A DNA stretch of 12,332 nt from an uncultured Burkholderiales bacterium (GTDB lineage Bacteria > Pseudomonadota > Gammaproteobacteria > Burkholderiales > Burkholderiaceae_E). Positions 6,902 to 12,332 of the stretch are shown in pieces; position 1 is the first letter of the stretch; every line of letters begins with the position of its first letter. Position numbers and translations under genes: made by a program. The DNA is taken from positions 1 through 12,332 of the forward strand of contig CAIKZV010000314.1 of NCBI GenBank assembly GCA_903831925.1, written 5' to 3'. The notes beneath the pieces were generated by a model. The model was not told where the DNA came from. It was given only the letters and a program-made list of their open reading frames with translations, and made no database searches.

Positions 6902-7747
6902 TCATCGGCTCGCTGTCCGCCGACGCGCGAGCTGTCGCCGGGCCAGCGTCGCCAGCCAGGCCGAGGCCCGCGTTGGCACCAGCCTGAACAGCAGATCGCC
7001 GATGCGTGCGTCGGCACCGATCAGCACTCGCGTCCTGCCGGCCTGGAGTGCCTTGACGATGACCGCGGCCGCCTGCGGCGCGCTGGTGCGGGCCATCCTG
7101 TCGAACTGCGCATGCAGGGCCTTGGGCGACGTGGCCATGCTCGAGTAGTCGCCCAGACGCGACTGCTCGGCGATCCGGGTCTTGATGCCACCCGGGTGCA
7201 CGCACAGGACATTGACGCGGCTGTCGCGGATCTCCTCGCGCATCGCGTCCGAAAACGCCCGCACCGCCGCCTTGCTGGCGTTGTACATCGACTGGGTCGG
7301 CACCGAGATCATCGCGAACACGCTCGACAGATTCACGATCGTGCTGCCGGGGCGCGCCTGCAGCAGCGGCAAAAAGATCCGGCTGCCATTGACCACGCCC
7401 CAGAAATTGATATCGATCAGCCAGTGCGCGTCAGCCGGATCGAGGCTGCGTACCGGCGAGACCAGGCCGACGCCGGCATTGTTGACCAGCACGTCGACGC
7501 CGTCGAAGGCCTGTCGGGCCCGCTCGGCCAGCGCCTCGAGATCGGCGATCTTTGACACATCGCAGACCTGAGTCAGGCAGATCACCCCTCGCGCTCGCAG
7601 AGGCTGCGCGACCGTCTCCAGGCGTGCGAAGTCGATGTCGCAGATCAGCAGCCGGGCGCCCTGCGCGGCCATCGCGTTGGCGAGTGCTTCGCCGATGCCG
7701 GATGCGGCACCGGTGATGACGATGGCTTTGCCTTCAAACGAGGTCAT
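6902..7747 (-). CDS. Short-chain dehydrogenase/reductase (SDR)
   Basis: A 281-residue classical SDR. It has the cofactor motif TGAASGIG (12-19), Asp37/Asp39 at the end of the second strand (suggesting preference for NAD(H)), CDVS (62-65), NNAG (89-92), the catalytic serine in NLSS (139-142), YNASK with Tyr155 and Lys159, and VHPGGIKT (183-190). The C-terminal RASAWLATLARRQLARRR is basic and may associate with the membrane. Similar SDRs act on lipids, sterol-like compounds or acyl groups; no substrate can be named. The open frame extends to 7972, but ATG 7747 starts directly at the Rossmann strand. It heads the four-gene operon ending in the sterol desaturase family gene. An 8-G run lies 16 bp upstream of its ATG. 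Confidence 0.9.
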   Translation of the reverse strand: MTSFEGKAIVITGAASGIGEALANAMAAQGARLLICDIDFARLETVAQPLRARGVICLTQVCDVSKIADLEALAERARQAFDGVDVLVNNAGVGLVSPVRSLDPADAHWLIDINFWGVVNGSRIFLPLLQARPGSTIVNLSSVFAMISVPTQSMYNASKAAVRAFSDAMREEIRDSRVNVLCVHPGGIKTRIAEQSRLGDYSSMATSPKALHAQFDRMARTSAPQAAAVIVKALQAGRTRVLIGADARIGDLLFRLVPTRASAWLATLARRQLARRRTASR

Positions 7748-7762
7748 GGGGCGGCCTGTGCA

Positions 7763-7770
7763 GGGGGGGG
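7763..7770. repeat. Run of eight G (C on the SDR coding strand)
   Basis: An uninterrupted G8 on the plus strand, followed by CGGG. It lies in the 5' leader of the SDR operon, 16 bp before the ATG and outside any gene. Such tracts are prone to length change; here that could alter leader length or ribosome access but not a reading frame. Confidence 0.85.
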
Positions 7771-7808
7771 CGGGAAGCGTCGGGACGGTCTTCACCGAGG
7801 CCGTGCCT

Positions 7809-7814
7809 ACTATA
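7809..7814 (-). promoter_or_regulatory. Candidate -10 for the SDR operon
   Basis: On the minus strand the sequence reads TATAGT, five of six matches to the -10 consensus, about 60 nt before the SDR start. No recognisable -35 is 16-18 bp upstream. It sits next to the small palindrome ACAC-AA-GTGT (7814-7823). Low confidence. Confidence 0.3.
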
Positions 7815-7823
7815 CACAAGTGT

Positions 7824-7850
7824 CTGTTGGGCCTGCGAGGCGACCGACAG
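7824..7850. other. Stem-loop in the SDR/pufC intergenic region
   Basis: CTGTTGG (7824-7830) pairs with CCGACAG (7844-7850) with one G-U pair on the plus strand. GCCT (7831-7834) pairs with AGGC (7838-7841) around a GCG loop, leaving a two-base GA bulge. No U run follows on either strand, so it is not a normal intrinsic terminator. If the SDR operon starts near the TTGACA repeat, this lies in its leader RNA. Confidence 0.45.
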
Positions 7851-7910
7851 GACGCAAACCCATCGCCATCATGCCCTCGGTTGTCACGGAAGTCCGATCG
7901 TCTATTTACA

Positions 7911-7930
7911 TTGACATGAAAGAATGTCAA
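7911..7930. promoter_or_regulatory. Perfect inverted repeat carrying TTGACA on both strands, upstream of pufC
   Basis: TTGACAT (7911-7917), a six-base spacer, then ATGTCAA (7924-7930), a perfect 7+7 bp palindrome in an AT-rich island. Each arm contains a consensus -35 (TTGACA). Rightward it would serve pufC, although no good -10 is seen at 16-18 bp. Leftward, TAAATA (7908-7903, minus strand) stands 16 bp away and would serve the SDR operon. The layout suggests a dimeric regulator choosing between overlapping promoters. The arm sequence does not match FNR (TTGAT-N4-ATCAA) or PpsR (TGT-N12-ACA) sites. Confidence 0.6.
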
Positions 7931-7970
7931 GTTAGTGCGACGTTTACATCGAAAAGTCGAGACACCAGCC

Positions 7971-9011
7971 ATGATGCGAATGATGATCGAGGTCGTGCTG
8001 AAAGCCGGCCTGCTTGTGTCTGGCCTGATGCTCGCGGGTTGCGAACGCCCGCCAATCGAGACCGTCCAGACCGGCTATCGCGGTACCGGGATGCAGCAGA
8101 TCTACAACCCCCGCACGCTCGCCGAGCAGGCTGGCCTGAATGCGATGCCCGCGATCGATGCGCCGGCGCGGGCACGCCCCGGAGGTCCCACCGCAGGCGA
8201 TGTCTACCAGAACGTGAAGGTCCTCAACGGACTGAGTCTGGCCGAATTCGGCCGGACGATGAATGCGATGACCAACTGGGTCTCGCCCGTCCAGAGCTGC
8301 CTCTACTGCCATGTCGAGGGCAACTTCGCCGATGACGGCAAATACACCAAGGTGGTTGCCCGACGCATGCTTCAGATGACCCAGCATCTGAATTCGGAGT
8401 GGAAATCCCATGTCGGTGCCACCGGCGTCACCTGCTACACCTGCCATCGCGGCAATCCGCTGCCCCAGCCGGTCTGGTTCCGCCAGCCGCCCGACACCAA
8501 ACATCCGGTGCTCGGCGATCTCGCCGGCCAGAATGTGCCGGGCAAGTCGGTCGGATTGAGTTCCTTGCCCAATGATCCGTTCTCGCAGTACTTGCTGTCA
8601 GAGAGCGGGGCCGCCACGATCCGTGTGGCCGGCAACACCGCATTGCGGACCGACAACACCAAGTCGACCAAGCAGGCCGAGTTCACCTACGGGCTGATGA
8701 TGCACATGTCGAATTCACTCGGCGTGAACTGCACCTACTGCCACAACACCCGCGCCTTCGCGAGCTGGGAAGAAAGCCGCCCGCAGCGGGCCACGGCCTG
8801 GTACGGCATTCGCATGGTCCGTGATATCAACAGCCAGTATCTCGAGCCGCTCGCCGGCACCTTCCCGGAGTTGCCCACCGGGCGTCTGGGCCCGATGCAC
8901 GACAGCGCCAAGGTCAATTGCGGCACCTGCCACAAGGGCGCGTTCAAGCCACTGAACGGCGCCGCGATGGCTCAGCACTACCCGGCCTTGCTGGGAGCGG
9001 CCAGCCCCTGA
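7971..9011 (+). CDS. pufC: Photosynthetic reaction-centre cytochrome c subunit (tetraheme, PufC)
   Basis: A 346-residue tetraheme c-type cytochrome that docks on the periplasmic face of the purple-bacterial reaction centre and re-reduces the special pair. There are four CxxCH sites: CLYCH (110-114), CYTCH (155-159), CTYCH (254-258) and CGTCH (317-321). Methionines in the preceding helices are at 97/100, 133/136 and 243/244/246, and His147 (WKSHVG) is the likely sixth ligand of heme 4. This is the pattern of the Blastochloris and Rubrivivax subunits (the former about 336 residues mature). The N-terminus is a lipoprotein signal with lipobox LAGC, Cys24. The motifs GYRGTGMQQIYNPR, YQNVKVL and KYTKVVARRML closely recall betaproteobacterial PufC. 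A GTG at 7935 could add 12 residues; ATG 7971 or 7974 fits the signal peptide better. No pufLM precedes it; the upstream neighbour is divergent. Confidence 0.95.
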   Translation: MMRMMIEVVLKAGLLVSGLMLAGCERPPIETVQTGYRGTGMQQIYNPRTLAEQAGLNAMPAIDAPARARPGGPTAGDVYQNVKVLNGLSLAEFGRTMNAMTNWVSPVQSCLYCHVEGNFADDGKYTKVVARRMLQMTQHLNSEWKSHVGATGVTCYTCHRGNPLPQPVWFRQPPDTKHPVLGDLAGQNVPGKSVGLSSLPNDPFSQYLLSESGAATIRVAGNTALRTDNTKSTKQAEFTYGLMMHMSNSLGVNCTYCHNTRAFASWEESRPQRATAWYGIRMVRDINSQYLEPLAGTFPELPTGRLGPMHDSAKVNCGTCHKGAFKPLNGAAMAQHYPALLGAASP

Positions 9012-9049
9012 CGGTCAGCCGCTGCTGTTGCGCCCCCTGACGTTCAGCC
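9006..9049. repeat. 15-bp direct repeat spanning the facing stop codons of pufC and hip
   Basis: CCCTGACGGTCAGCC at 9006-9020 and CCCTGACGTTCAGCC at 9035-9049, 14 of 15 identical, 29 bp apart. Each copy is itself a small inverted repeat (CTGAC-G-GTCAG; CTGA-CGT-TCAG). The first contains the pufC TGA, the second the hip TGA. They could act as weak bidirectional 3' structures; there is no U tract. Confidence 0.8.
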
Positions 9050-9361
9050 TTTGAGCTTGACGAAGGAGCTGCACCAGCCGGTATTCGAGACCAGCTTGTC
9101 GACCATCAGGTCGCATTCTGCCCAGGCGTCGCTCGGTTTACCGAGCCATGCCATGCAGCCGCTGCATTTCTCGCCAGCCCCGTGTTTGGGGAAGCGCTTC
9201 TGGTCGACCTGAGTCGAGTCGTTGCGATAGCCGAGTGACGCAGCTTTCGGGTCGGCCTCGTCGATCTTGGTGGGGCCGGCAAGCGCCAGGCCAGAGCAGG
9301 TGAGCGTGGCGCCTGCGGCCACGGCCTGAAGCATGAAGGTGCGTCGCTTGATCTGATTCAT
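9044..9361 (-). CDS. hip: High-potential iron-sulfur protein (HiPIP), Tat-exported
   Basis: A 105-residue precursor of a periplasmic 4Fe-4S electron carrier that in many purple beta- and gammaproteobacteria donates electrons from the bc1 complex to the reaction-centre cytochrome. The N-terminus is a twin-arginine signal (KRRTFMLQAVAAGATL) with likely cleavage after ALA28. The mature domain opens with the family pattern DPKAASLGYRNDST. The cluster ligands are Cys66 and Cys69 (CSGC), Cys83 (AEC) and Cys97 (GWCSSF). ATG 9361 is chosen over an ATG six codons earlier because GGAG lies 7 nt upstream (plus-strand 9369-9372). It faces pufC, its likely redox partner, across 32 bp, and follows the MCP gene on the same strand by 80 bp. 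Confidence 0.95.
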   Translation of the reverse strand: MNQIKRRTFMLQAVAAGATLTCSGLALAGPTKIDEADPKAASLGYRNDSTQVDQKRFPKHGAGEKCSGCMAWLGKPSDAWAECDLMVDKLVSNTGWCSSFVKLKG

Positions 9362-9368
9362 CGTATGA

Positions 9369-9372
9369 CTCC
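9369..9372 (-). promoter_or_regulatory. Ribosome binding site of hip
   Basis: GGAG on the minus strand, 7 nt before ATG 9361. It supports this start over the upstream in-frame ATG at 9379. Confidence 0.55.
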
Positions 9373-9377
9373 GTTGC

Positions 9378-9416
9378 AAGGGGCGGGTGAAAGGGGCAGG
9401 TGAAAGCGGCAGGTGC
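9378..9416. repeat. Three tandem 13-bp repeats upstream of hip
   Basis: Plus-strand units AAGGGGCGGGTGA (9378-9390), AAGGGGCAGGTGA (9391-9403) and AAGCGGCAGGTGC (9404-9416); adjacent units differ at one and two positions. The array starts 17 bp before the hip ATG and fills half of the 80-bp gap to the MCP gene. No sigma-70 promoter is obvious in the gap, so the repeats may be regulator sites or simply slippage-derived. Confidence 0.85.
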
Positions 9417-9441
9417 CTGGGGTCGCCGTCGGGCGCGAGCC

Positions 9442-11031
9442 TCAGTGATGGGCTTCGAGTTTGAAGATGCTGACCGACGCCAGCAGCCGGGCGGCCTGAT
9501 CCTTCAGGCTTTCCGCAGCGGCTGCCGACTCCTCGACCAGCGCGACGTTCTGTTGGGTCATGCGATCGAGGTCCGAGACCGCGTCACCCACCTGATTGAT
9601 TCCGCCGGACTGTTCCTGTGTGGCCGTGCTGATCTCGGCGATCAGGACGGCGACCTGACGAACCTGCGTGACCACGTCGGTCATCGTGACGCCGGCCTCA
9701 CTCACCAGTTTTGAGCCCTGCGCGACGCTGGCGGTGCTTGCGCCGATCAGGGTCTTGATTTCCTGGGCTGCCGAGGCGCTTCGCTGTGCGAGGTTGCGCA
9801 CTTCGCTGGCCACGACCGCAAAGCCGCGGCCCTGTTCGCCGGCGCGTGCCGCCTCGACTGCCGCATTGAGCGCGAGGATGTTGGTCTGGAAGGCGATGCC
9901 GTCGATCACGCCGATGATGTCGGCGATCCGGCGGCTCGACTCGGTGATCTGCGTCATGGTCTTGACGATCTGCTCGACCGCTGCGCCGCCGCGTGAGGCC
10001 GCCTCGCTTGCGCCGGTCGCCATGTCGCTTGCCTGGCGCGACGATTCGGCGTTGTTCAGCACGGTCGAGCGGATCTCCTCCATCGAGGCCGCGGTTTCCT
10101 GCAGGTTGCAGGCCTGCTGCTCGGTGCGCCGGCTCAGGTCGTTGTTGCCGCTCGCAATTTCGGAGGTGCCGGTGGCGATATGTTCGCTGCCCTGACGCAC
10201 CTGACTCACCACTTCCTTCAGGTGCTGGTTCATCTGGCCCAGGGCCTCCAGCAGCTGGCCGCTCTCGTCCTTGTGATGGGTCGGGATGGCCGCGCTCAGG
10301 TCGCCCCGCGCAGCGGTTCGCGCGAGCGTCACGGCTTCGCCGATCGGGCCGGTGATCGATCTGGTGACAAGCCAGGCGAGGACCATGCCGATGGCCAACG
10401 CACCCACCACAAAAATGATGAGCATCAGGCGTGCGGTCTTGTAAGACGCTGCCGCGTCTTCGGTGTACTCGTCGCTGGTCTTGGCCTGCAGGCCGGAGAG
10501 CGTTTGCAGCACCGTGATCCAGCGTGCCTGGCGCGGGTGCACTTTCTCCATCAGAAAGCTTGCCGCCTCCTCGATCTGCCCGGACATGCCCAGATCGATC
10601 GCCTGCGACATCAGTGCCACCGTCACTTTCTCGCTGCGTTTGATTGCTTCGAAAAGCGCCTTCTCGGCCTCGGATGCGTCATAGCGGTCGATCAGCGCGA
10701 GCAGGTCGGTCTCTGCCTTCGAGTAGGCCTTGCCGGCATCCTCGATCGCCTGGAGCTCCTGCTTTTTCAAGTCCTTGTCCGACCGCAGGGTCAGGTTGCG
10801 GATGGCGATCGCGCGCTGGCTGACCGAGTCGATCATCACATTGACCGCAGCAATCTGCTGGTTGTTGCCGCCGGTGATGTGAGCCATCCGGTTGTTCATG
10901 TCGGCCATATGCAGGATCGCGAACAGCGCCATCGTGGCCATGACGATGAACACGCCGCCGAAGGCGAGCATCAATCGTGTACCGATGCGCAGGTCGAGCA
11001 GCAGGCCCAGCAGTCTGTGGTGGAGCAGCAT
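9442..11031 (-). CDS. Methyl-accepting chemotaxis protein
   Basis: A 529-residue transmembrane chemoreceptor. TM1 lies near 19-41 and TM2 near 201-223. Between them is a helical periplasmic domain of about 160 residues of the four-helix-bundle type (IRNLTLRSD, QARWITVLQTL). A HAMP linker (RSITGPIGEAVTLARTAARGD) follows, then the long signalling coiled coil with the invariant tip GIAFQTNILALNAAVEAARAGEQGRGFAVVA and VRNLAQRSA, which contacts CheA/CheW. Glu/Gln/Ala-rich stretches (QETAASMEE; EESAAAAESLKDQ) are likely adaptation sites. There is no C-terminal NWETF tether for CheR. The ligand is unknown. Position next to hip and pufC invites an energy- or light-taxis role, but nothing in the sequence proves it. 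The start at 11031 has a weak ribosome site. Confidence 0.95.
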   Translation of the reverse strand: MLLHHRLLGLLLDLRIGTRLMLAFGGVFIVMATMALFAILHMADMNNRMAHITGGNNQQIAAVNVMIDSVSQRAIAIRNLTLRSDKDLKKQELQAIEDAGKAYSKAETDLLALIDRYDASEAEKALFEAIKRSEKVTVALMSQAIDLGMSGQIEEAASFLMEKVHPRQARWITVLQTLSGLQAKTSDEYTEDAAASYKTARLMLIIFVVGALAIGMVLAWLVTRSITGPIGEAVTLARTAARGDLSAAIPTHHKDESGQLLEALGQMNQHLKEVVSQVRQGSEHIATGTSEIASGNNDLSRRTEQQACNLQETAASMEEIRSTVLNNAESSRQASDMATGASEAASRGGAAVEQIVKTMTQITESSRRIADIIGVIDGIAFQTNILALNAAVEAARAGEQGRGFAVVASEVRNLAQRSASAAQEIKTLIGASTASVAQGSKLVSEAGVTMTDVVTQVRQVAVLIAEISTATQEQSGGINQVGDAVSDLDRMTQQNVALVEESAAAAESLKDQAARLLASVSIFKLEAHH

Positions 11032-11198
11032 GGGATGTCCGGTGGCTGAATGAATGTGTCTAGATTGTGAACTGACGATCTTGCGGCTAACCCTGGATCA
11101 GAGGGAGCCAGTCAGGGCAATTCAGACGTTCGGGCGGTCTGCGTTCGCGGACAGCCGGCCAAGCTGGATCAGACGGGCAGGTCGCGCACGGCGACCCC

Positions 11199-11227
11199 TT
11201 GACAACCCGGCAGTTTCAATAAATAGT
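11199..11227 (+). promoter_or_regulatory. Sigma-70 promoter of the TetR gene
   Basis: A perfect -35 TTGACA (11199-11204), a 17-bp spacer and -10 AATAGT (11222-11227, four of six). The predicted start near 11234 falls in the centre of the ACGAACGTTCGT palindrome, leaving a leader of about 40 nt before ATG 11273. This is the clearest promoter in the window. The preceding 11032-11198 region back to the MCP start holds no gene; I see only a 10-bp direct repeat of CTGGATCAGA (11093 and 11164) and a short stem-loop (11137-11152). Confidence 0.6.
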
Positions 11228-11239
11228 ACGAACGTTCGT
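11228..11239. promoter_or_regulatory. Palindromic operator, probably for the adjacent TetR regulator
   Basis: ACGAACGTTCGT is a perfect 12-bp palindrome directly after the -10 of the TetR promoter and 33 bp before its ATG. Its position over the transcription start is typical for an autorepressor of the TetR family. No second copy is seen before the acyl-CoA dehydrogenase gene, so that gene would be controlled by read-through from this promoter or by another site. Confidence 0.65.
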
Positions 11240-11272
11240 TTCTTTTTATGACGCTCTGGGTACAACTGATCC

Positions 11273-11917
11273 ATGCGCAAAGGTGAACAGACCCGTTCGG
11301 CAATCGTCGCAGCCGCCTGCGAGCTGGCAGCGCGCGCCGGTCTCGAAGGCCTGACCATCGGCGCGCTCGCCGAGCGCATCCAGATGAGCAAGAGCGGCGT
11401 CTTCGCGCACTTCGGCTCGCGCGAGGACCTGCAGATCGCGGTTCTGAAGGCCTATGAGCAGTACTTCGTCGAAGAAGTGCTGGTGCCGGGCCTGCGCGCA
11501 CCGCGCGGTCTGCTCCGTCTGCGCGCCATCTTTGCGCTCTGGCTCGACCGAACCGCGGTGGACGCGGCCAGTGCCTGCATCTGGATTTCGGGTGCCAGCG
11601 AATACGACGATCGGCCGGGTCCGGTACGAGATGAGCTGGTCCGCATGGTGCTGTCGTGGCAGCGCGAGCTGATGCGCGCCATCCAGCAGTCGATCGAGAC
11701 CGGCGAATTGCGAGCCGACGCTGATCCGGGTGATCTGGTCTTCGATCTCTATGGCGTCATCCTCGTCCTGCACCATGACGCCCGGCTGATGGCCCGCGCC
11801 GATTCGGTGACGCGTGCACGGCGGGCTTTCGATCGTCTGATTGCCGCCTACCTGAACAATCCGCCAGCGGTCACGTTGTCGGTCGCGGCCCGCGAGGCCT
11901 CGAGCTTGCCGCACTGA
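11273..11917 (+). CDS. TetR/AcrR family transcriptional regulator
   Basis: A 214-residue regulator. The N-terminal helix-turn-helix spans about 8-54 (RSAIVAAACELAARAGLEGLTIGALAERIQMSKSGVFAHFGSREDLQ), with recognition helix SKSGVFAHF. The C-terminal ligand/dimer domain carries ASACIWISGASEYDDRPGPVRD, a pattern I associate with TetR proteins next to acyl-CoA dehydrogenase genes in Burkholderiales and relatives. A fatty-acyl-CoA or related effector is therefore plausible. It is transcribed from a promoter overlapping a perfect palindrome, pointing to self-repression. ATG 11273 lacks a strong Shine-Dalgarno but is the only start placing the HTH at the usual distance from the N-terminus. The acyl-CoA dehydrogenase gene follows after 119 bp in the same direction. 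Confidence 0.93.
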   Translation: MRKGEQTRSAIVAAACELAARAGLEGLTIGALAERIQMSKSGVFAHFGSREDLQIAVLKAYEQYFVEEVLVPGLRAPRGLLRLRAIFALWLDRTAVDAASACIWISGASEYDDRPGPVRDELVRMVLSWQRELMRAIQQSIETGELRADADPGDLVFDLYGVILVLHHDARLMARADSVTRARRAFDRLIAAYLNNPPAVTLSVAAREASSLPH

Positions 11918-12023
11918 CATCGAGCCGCTGTTTTGCCAACGTGGCTGCGATCTCAGTGACCACCTTGTTTGCCCCTTCAATTGCCCTGACCGTTTGAAAC
12001 GCTTTCCCCAATAAAACCCTTTC

Positions 12024-12029
12024 AGGAAA
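12024..12029 (+). promoter_or_regulatory. Ribosome binding site of the acyl-CoA dehydrogenase gene
   Basis: AGGAAA, 7 nt before ATG 12037. The 119-bp gap after the TetR gene also holds TTGAAA (11994-11999), a possible -35 without a well-spaced -10, and no terminator-like hairpin. Confidence 0.6.
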
Positions 12030-12036
12030 TCTCACC

Positions 12037-12332
12037 ATGCCTCAGTACACCCCGCCCCTTCGCGACATGCAGTTCGTGCTGCATGAGGTTCTCGGCGCCA
12101 CCGAGCGGCTGCGCGAACTGCCGCAGCATGCCGATGTCACCCGCGAACTTGCCGATCAGGTGATTGAAGAGGGCGGCAAGTTCTGCGCCGAGGTGCTGTT
12201 TCCGATCAACCGCAGCGGCGACGAGGAAGGCTGCACCTATGCCGGCAACGGTGTCGTCACCACGCCCAAGGGCTTCAAGGAGGCCTGGACGCTCTTCAAG
12301 GAGGGCGGCTGGCCCACGCTGACCTGCGACCC
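12037..12332 (+). CDS. Acyl-CoA dehydrogenase, N-terminal part (cut by window end)
   Basis: The first 98 codons of a flavoprotein that introduces the alpha-beta double bond into an acyl-CoA. The opening MPQYTPPLRDMQFVLHEVL belongs to the extra N-terminal segment of the long (about 590-600 residue) acyl-CoA dehydrogenases. That group includes 3-methylmercaptopropionyl-CoA dehydrogenase-like and FadE-like enzymes. VIEEGGKFCAEVLFPINRSGDEEGC and TPKGFKEAWTLFKEGGW are typical of the following helical domain. The catalytic Glu and FAD motifs lie beyond the window, so the chain-length class cannot be fixed. It has a good ribosome site and follows the TetR gene in the same direction, suggesting beta-oxidation-type genes controlled by that regulator. 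Confidence 0.9.
   Translation, partial: MPQYTPPLRDMQFVLHEVLGATERLRELPQHADVTRELADQVIEEGGKFCAEVLFPINRSGDEEGCTYAGNGVVTTPKGFKEAWTLFKEGGWPTLTCD

Noticed and set aside
7935..7970. GTG 7935 as the start of pufC
   Set aside because: It would add a charged stretch (RRLHRKVE) before the lipoprotein signal and place the start almost on the TTGACA palindrome. ATG 7971 gives a normal-length signal.
7748..7970. PpsR-type site (TGT-N12-ACA) or FNR box before pufC
   Set aside because: I checked the TGT occurrences around the palindrome and none has ACA at the right distance. The palindrome has N6 spacing and arms unlike TTGAT/ATCAA.
10180..11049. Plus-strand open frame of 289 codons opposite the MCP
   Set aside because: His/Arg/Gln-rich translation without family features; it is the complement of conserved MCP coding sequence.
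11032..11110. Flagellar sigma-28 promoter for the MCP
   Set aside because: No TAAA-N15-GCCGATAA-like sequence could be found on the minus strand before ATG 11031.
11137..11152. Short stem-loop GTCTGC-GTTC-GCGGAC upstream of the TetR promoter
   Set aside because: Only six pairs with a G-U and no U tract; easily expected by chance in GC-rich DNA.
1..12332. Mobile element, CRISPR array, tRNA or prophage
   Set aside because: No transposase or integrase frame, no spaced repeat array, no tRNA cloverleaf and no target-site duplications were seen. Codon usage looks even across the window.

Overview
The window looks like chromosomal DNA from a GC-rich, photosynthesis-capable betaproteobacterium, probably Burkholderiales. 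The main evidence is a complete tetraheme reaction-centre cytochrome (PufC type) of the purple-bacterial kind, next to a Tat-exported high-potential iron-sulfur protein (HiPIP), the usual electron donor to such cytochromes in this group. The other genes (ornithine cyclodeaminase family, NudC, PdeM, an MCP, and a TetR/acyl-CoA dehydrogenase pair) fit this placement but do not prove it. No tRNA, rRNA, insertion sequence, CRISPR array or phage gene is visible.

Layout, left to right. (1) 1-140: the end of a short-chain dehydrogenase. (2) 148-2483, minus strand: an ornithine-cyclodeaminase/mu-crystallin family enzyme followed, with an ATGA overlap, by a FOXRED1-like FAD oxidoreductase. This looks like a two-gene amino- or imino-acid catabolic operon. 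(3) 2532-4236: PdeM-type metallophosphoesterase and NudC, convergent, with 3' ends overlapping by 14 bp. (4) 4339-4827: a small SnoaL/NTF2-like protein, convergent with the next operon and sharing a CTAA double stop with it. (5) 7747 to 4824, minus strand: a four-gene operon of SDR, DUF1214 membrane protein, DUF1254 membrane protein and a sterol desaturase/fatty acid hydroxylase family protein.

(6) 7748-7970: a divergent regulatory region with a perfect inverted repeat whose two arms each contain TTGACA, plus a stable-looking hairpin. (7) 7971-9361: pufC (plus strand) facing hip (minus strand), 32 bp apart, with near-identical 15-bp repeats at their stop codons and a 13-bp triple tandem repeat in front of hip. 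(8) 9442-11031: a methyl-accepting chemotaxis protein. (9) 11199-12332: a TetR regulator with a strong promoter running into a perfect 12-bp palindrome (likely autoregulation), followed by the start of an acyl-CoA dehydrogenase.

The most notable point is the PufC/HiPIP pair standing apart from any pufLM, bch or crt gene. PufC is normally the last gene of the puf operon, but here its upstream neighbour is a divergent SDR operon. This makes a self-contained module of HiPIP donor and tetraheme acceptor with its own control region. The second point is the cyclodeaminase-family enzyme, which appears to lack the catalytic aspartate of true ornithine cyclodeaminases, so an imine reductase paired with the FAD oxidase is more plausible.
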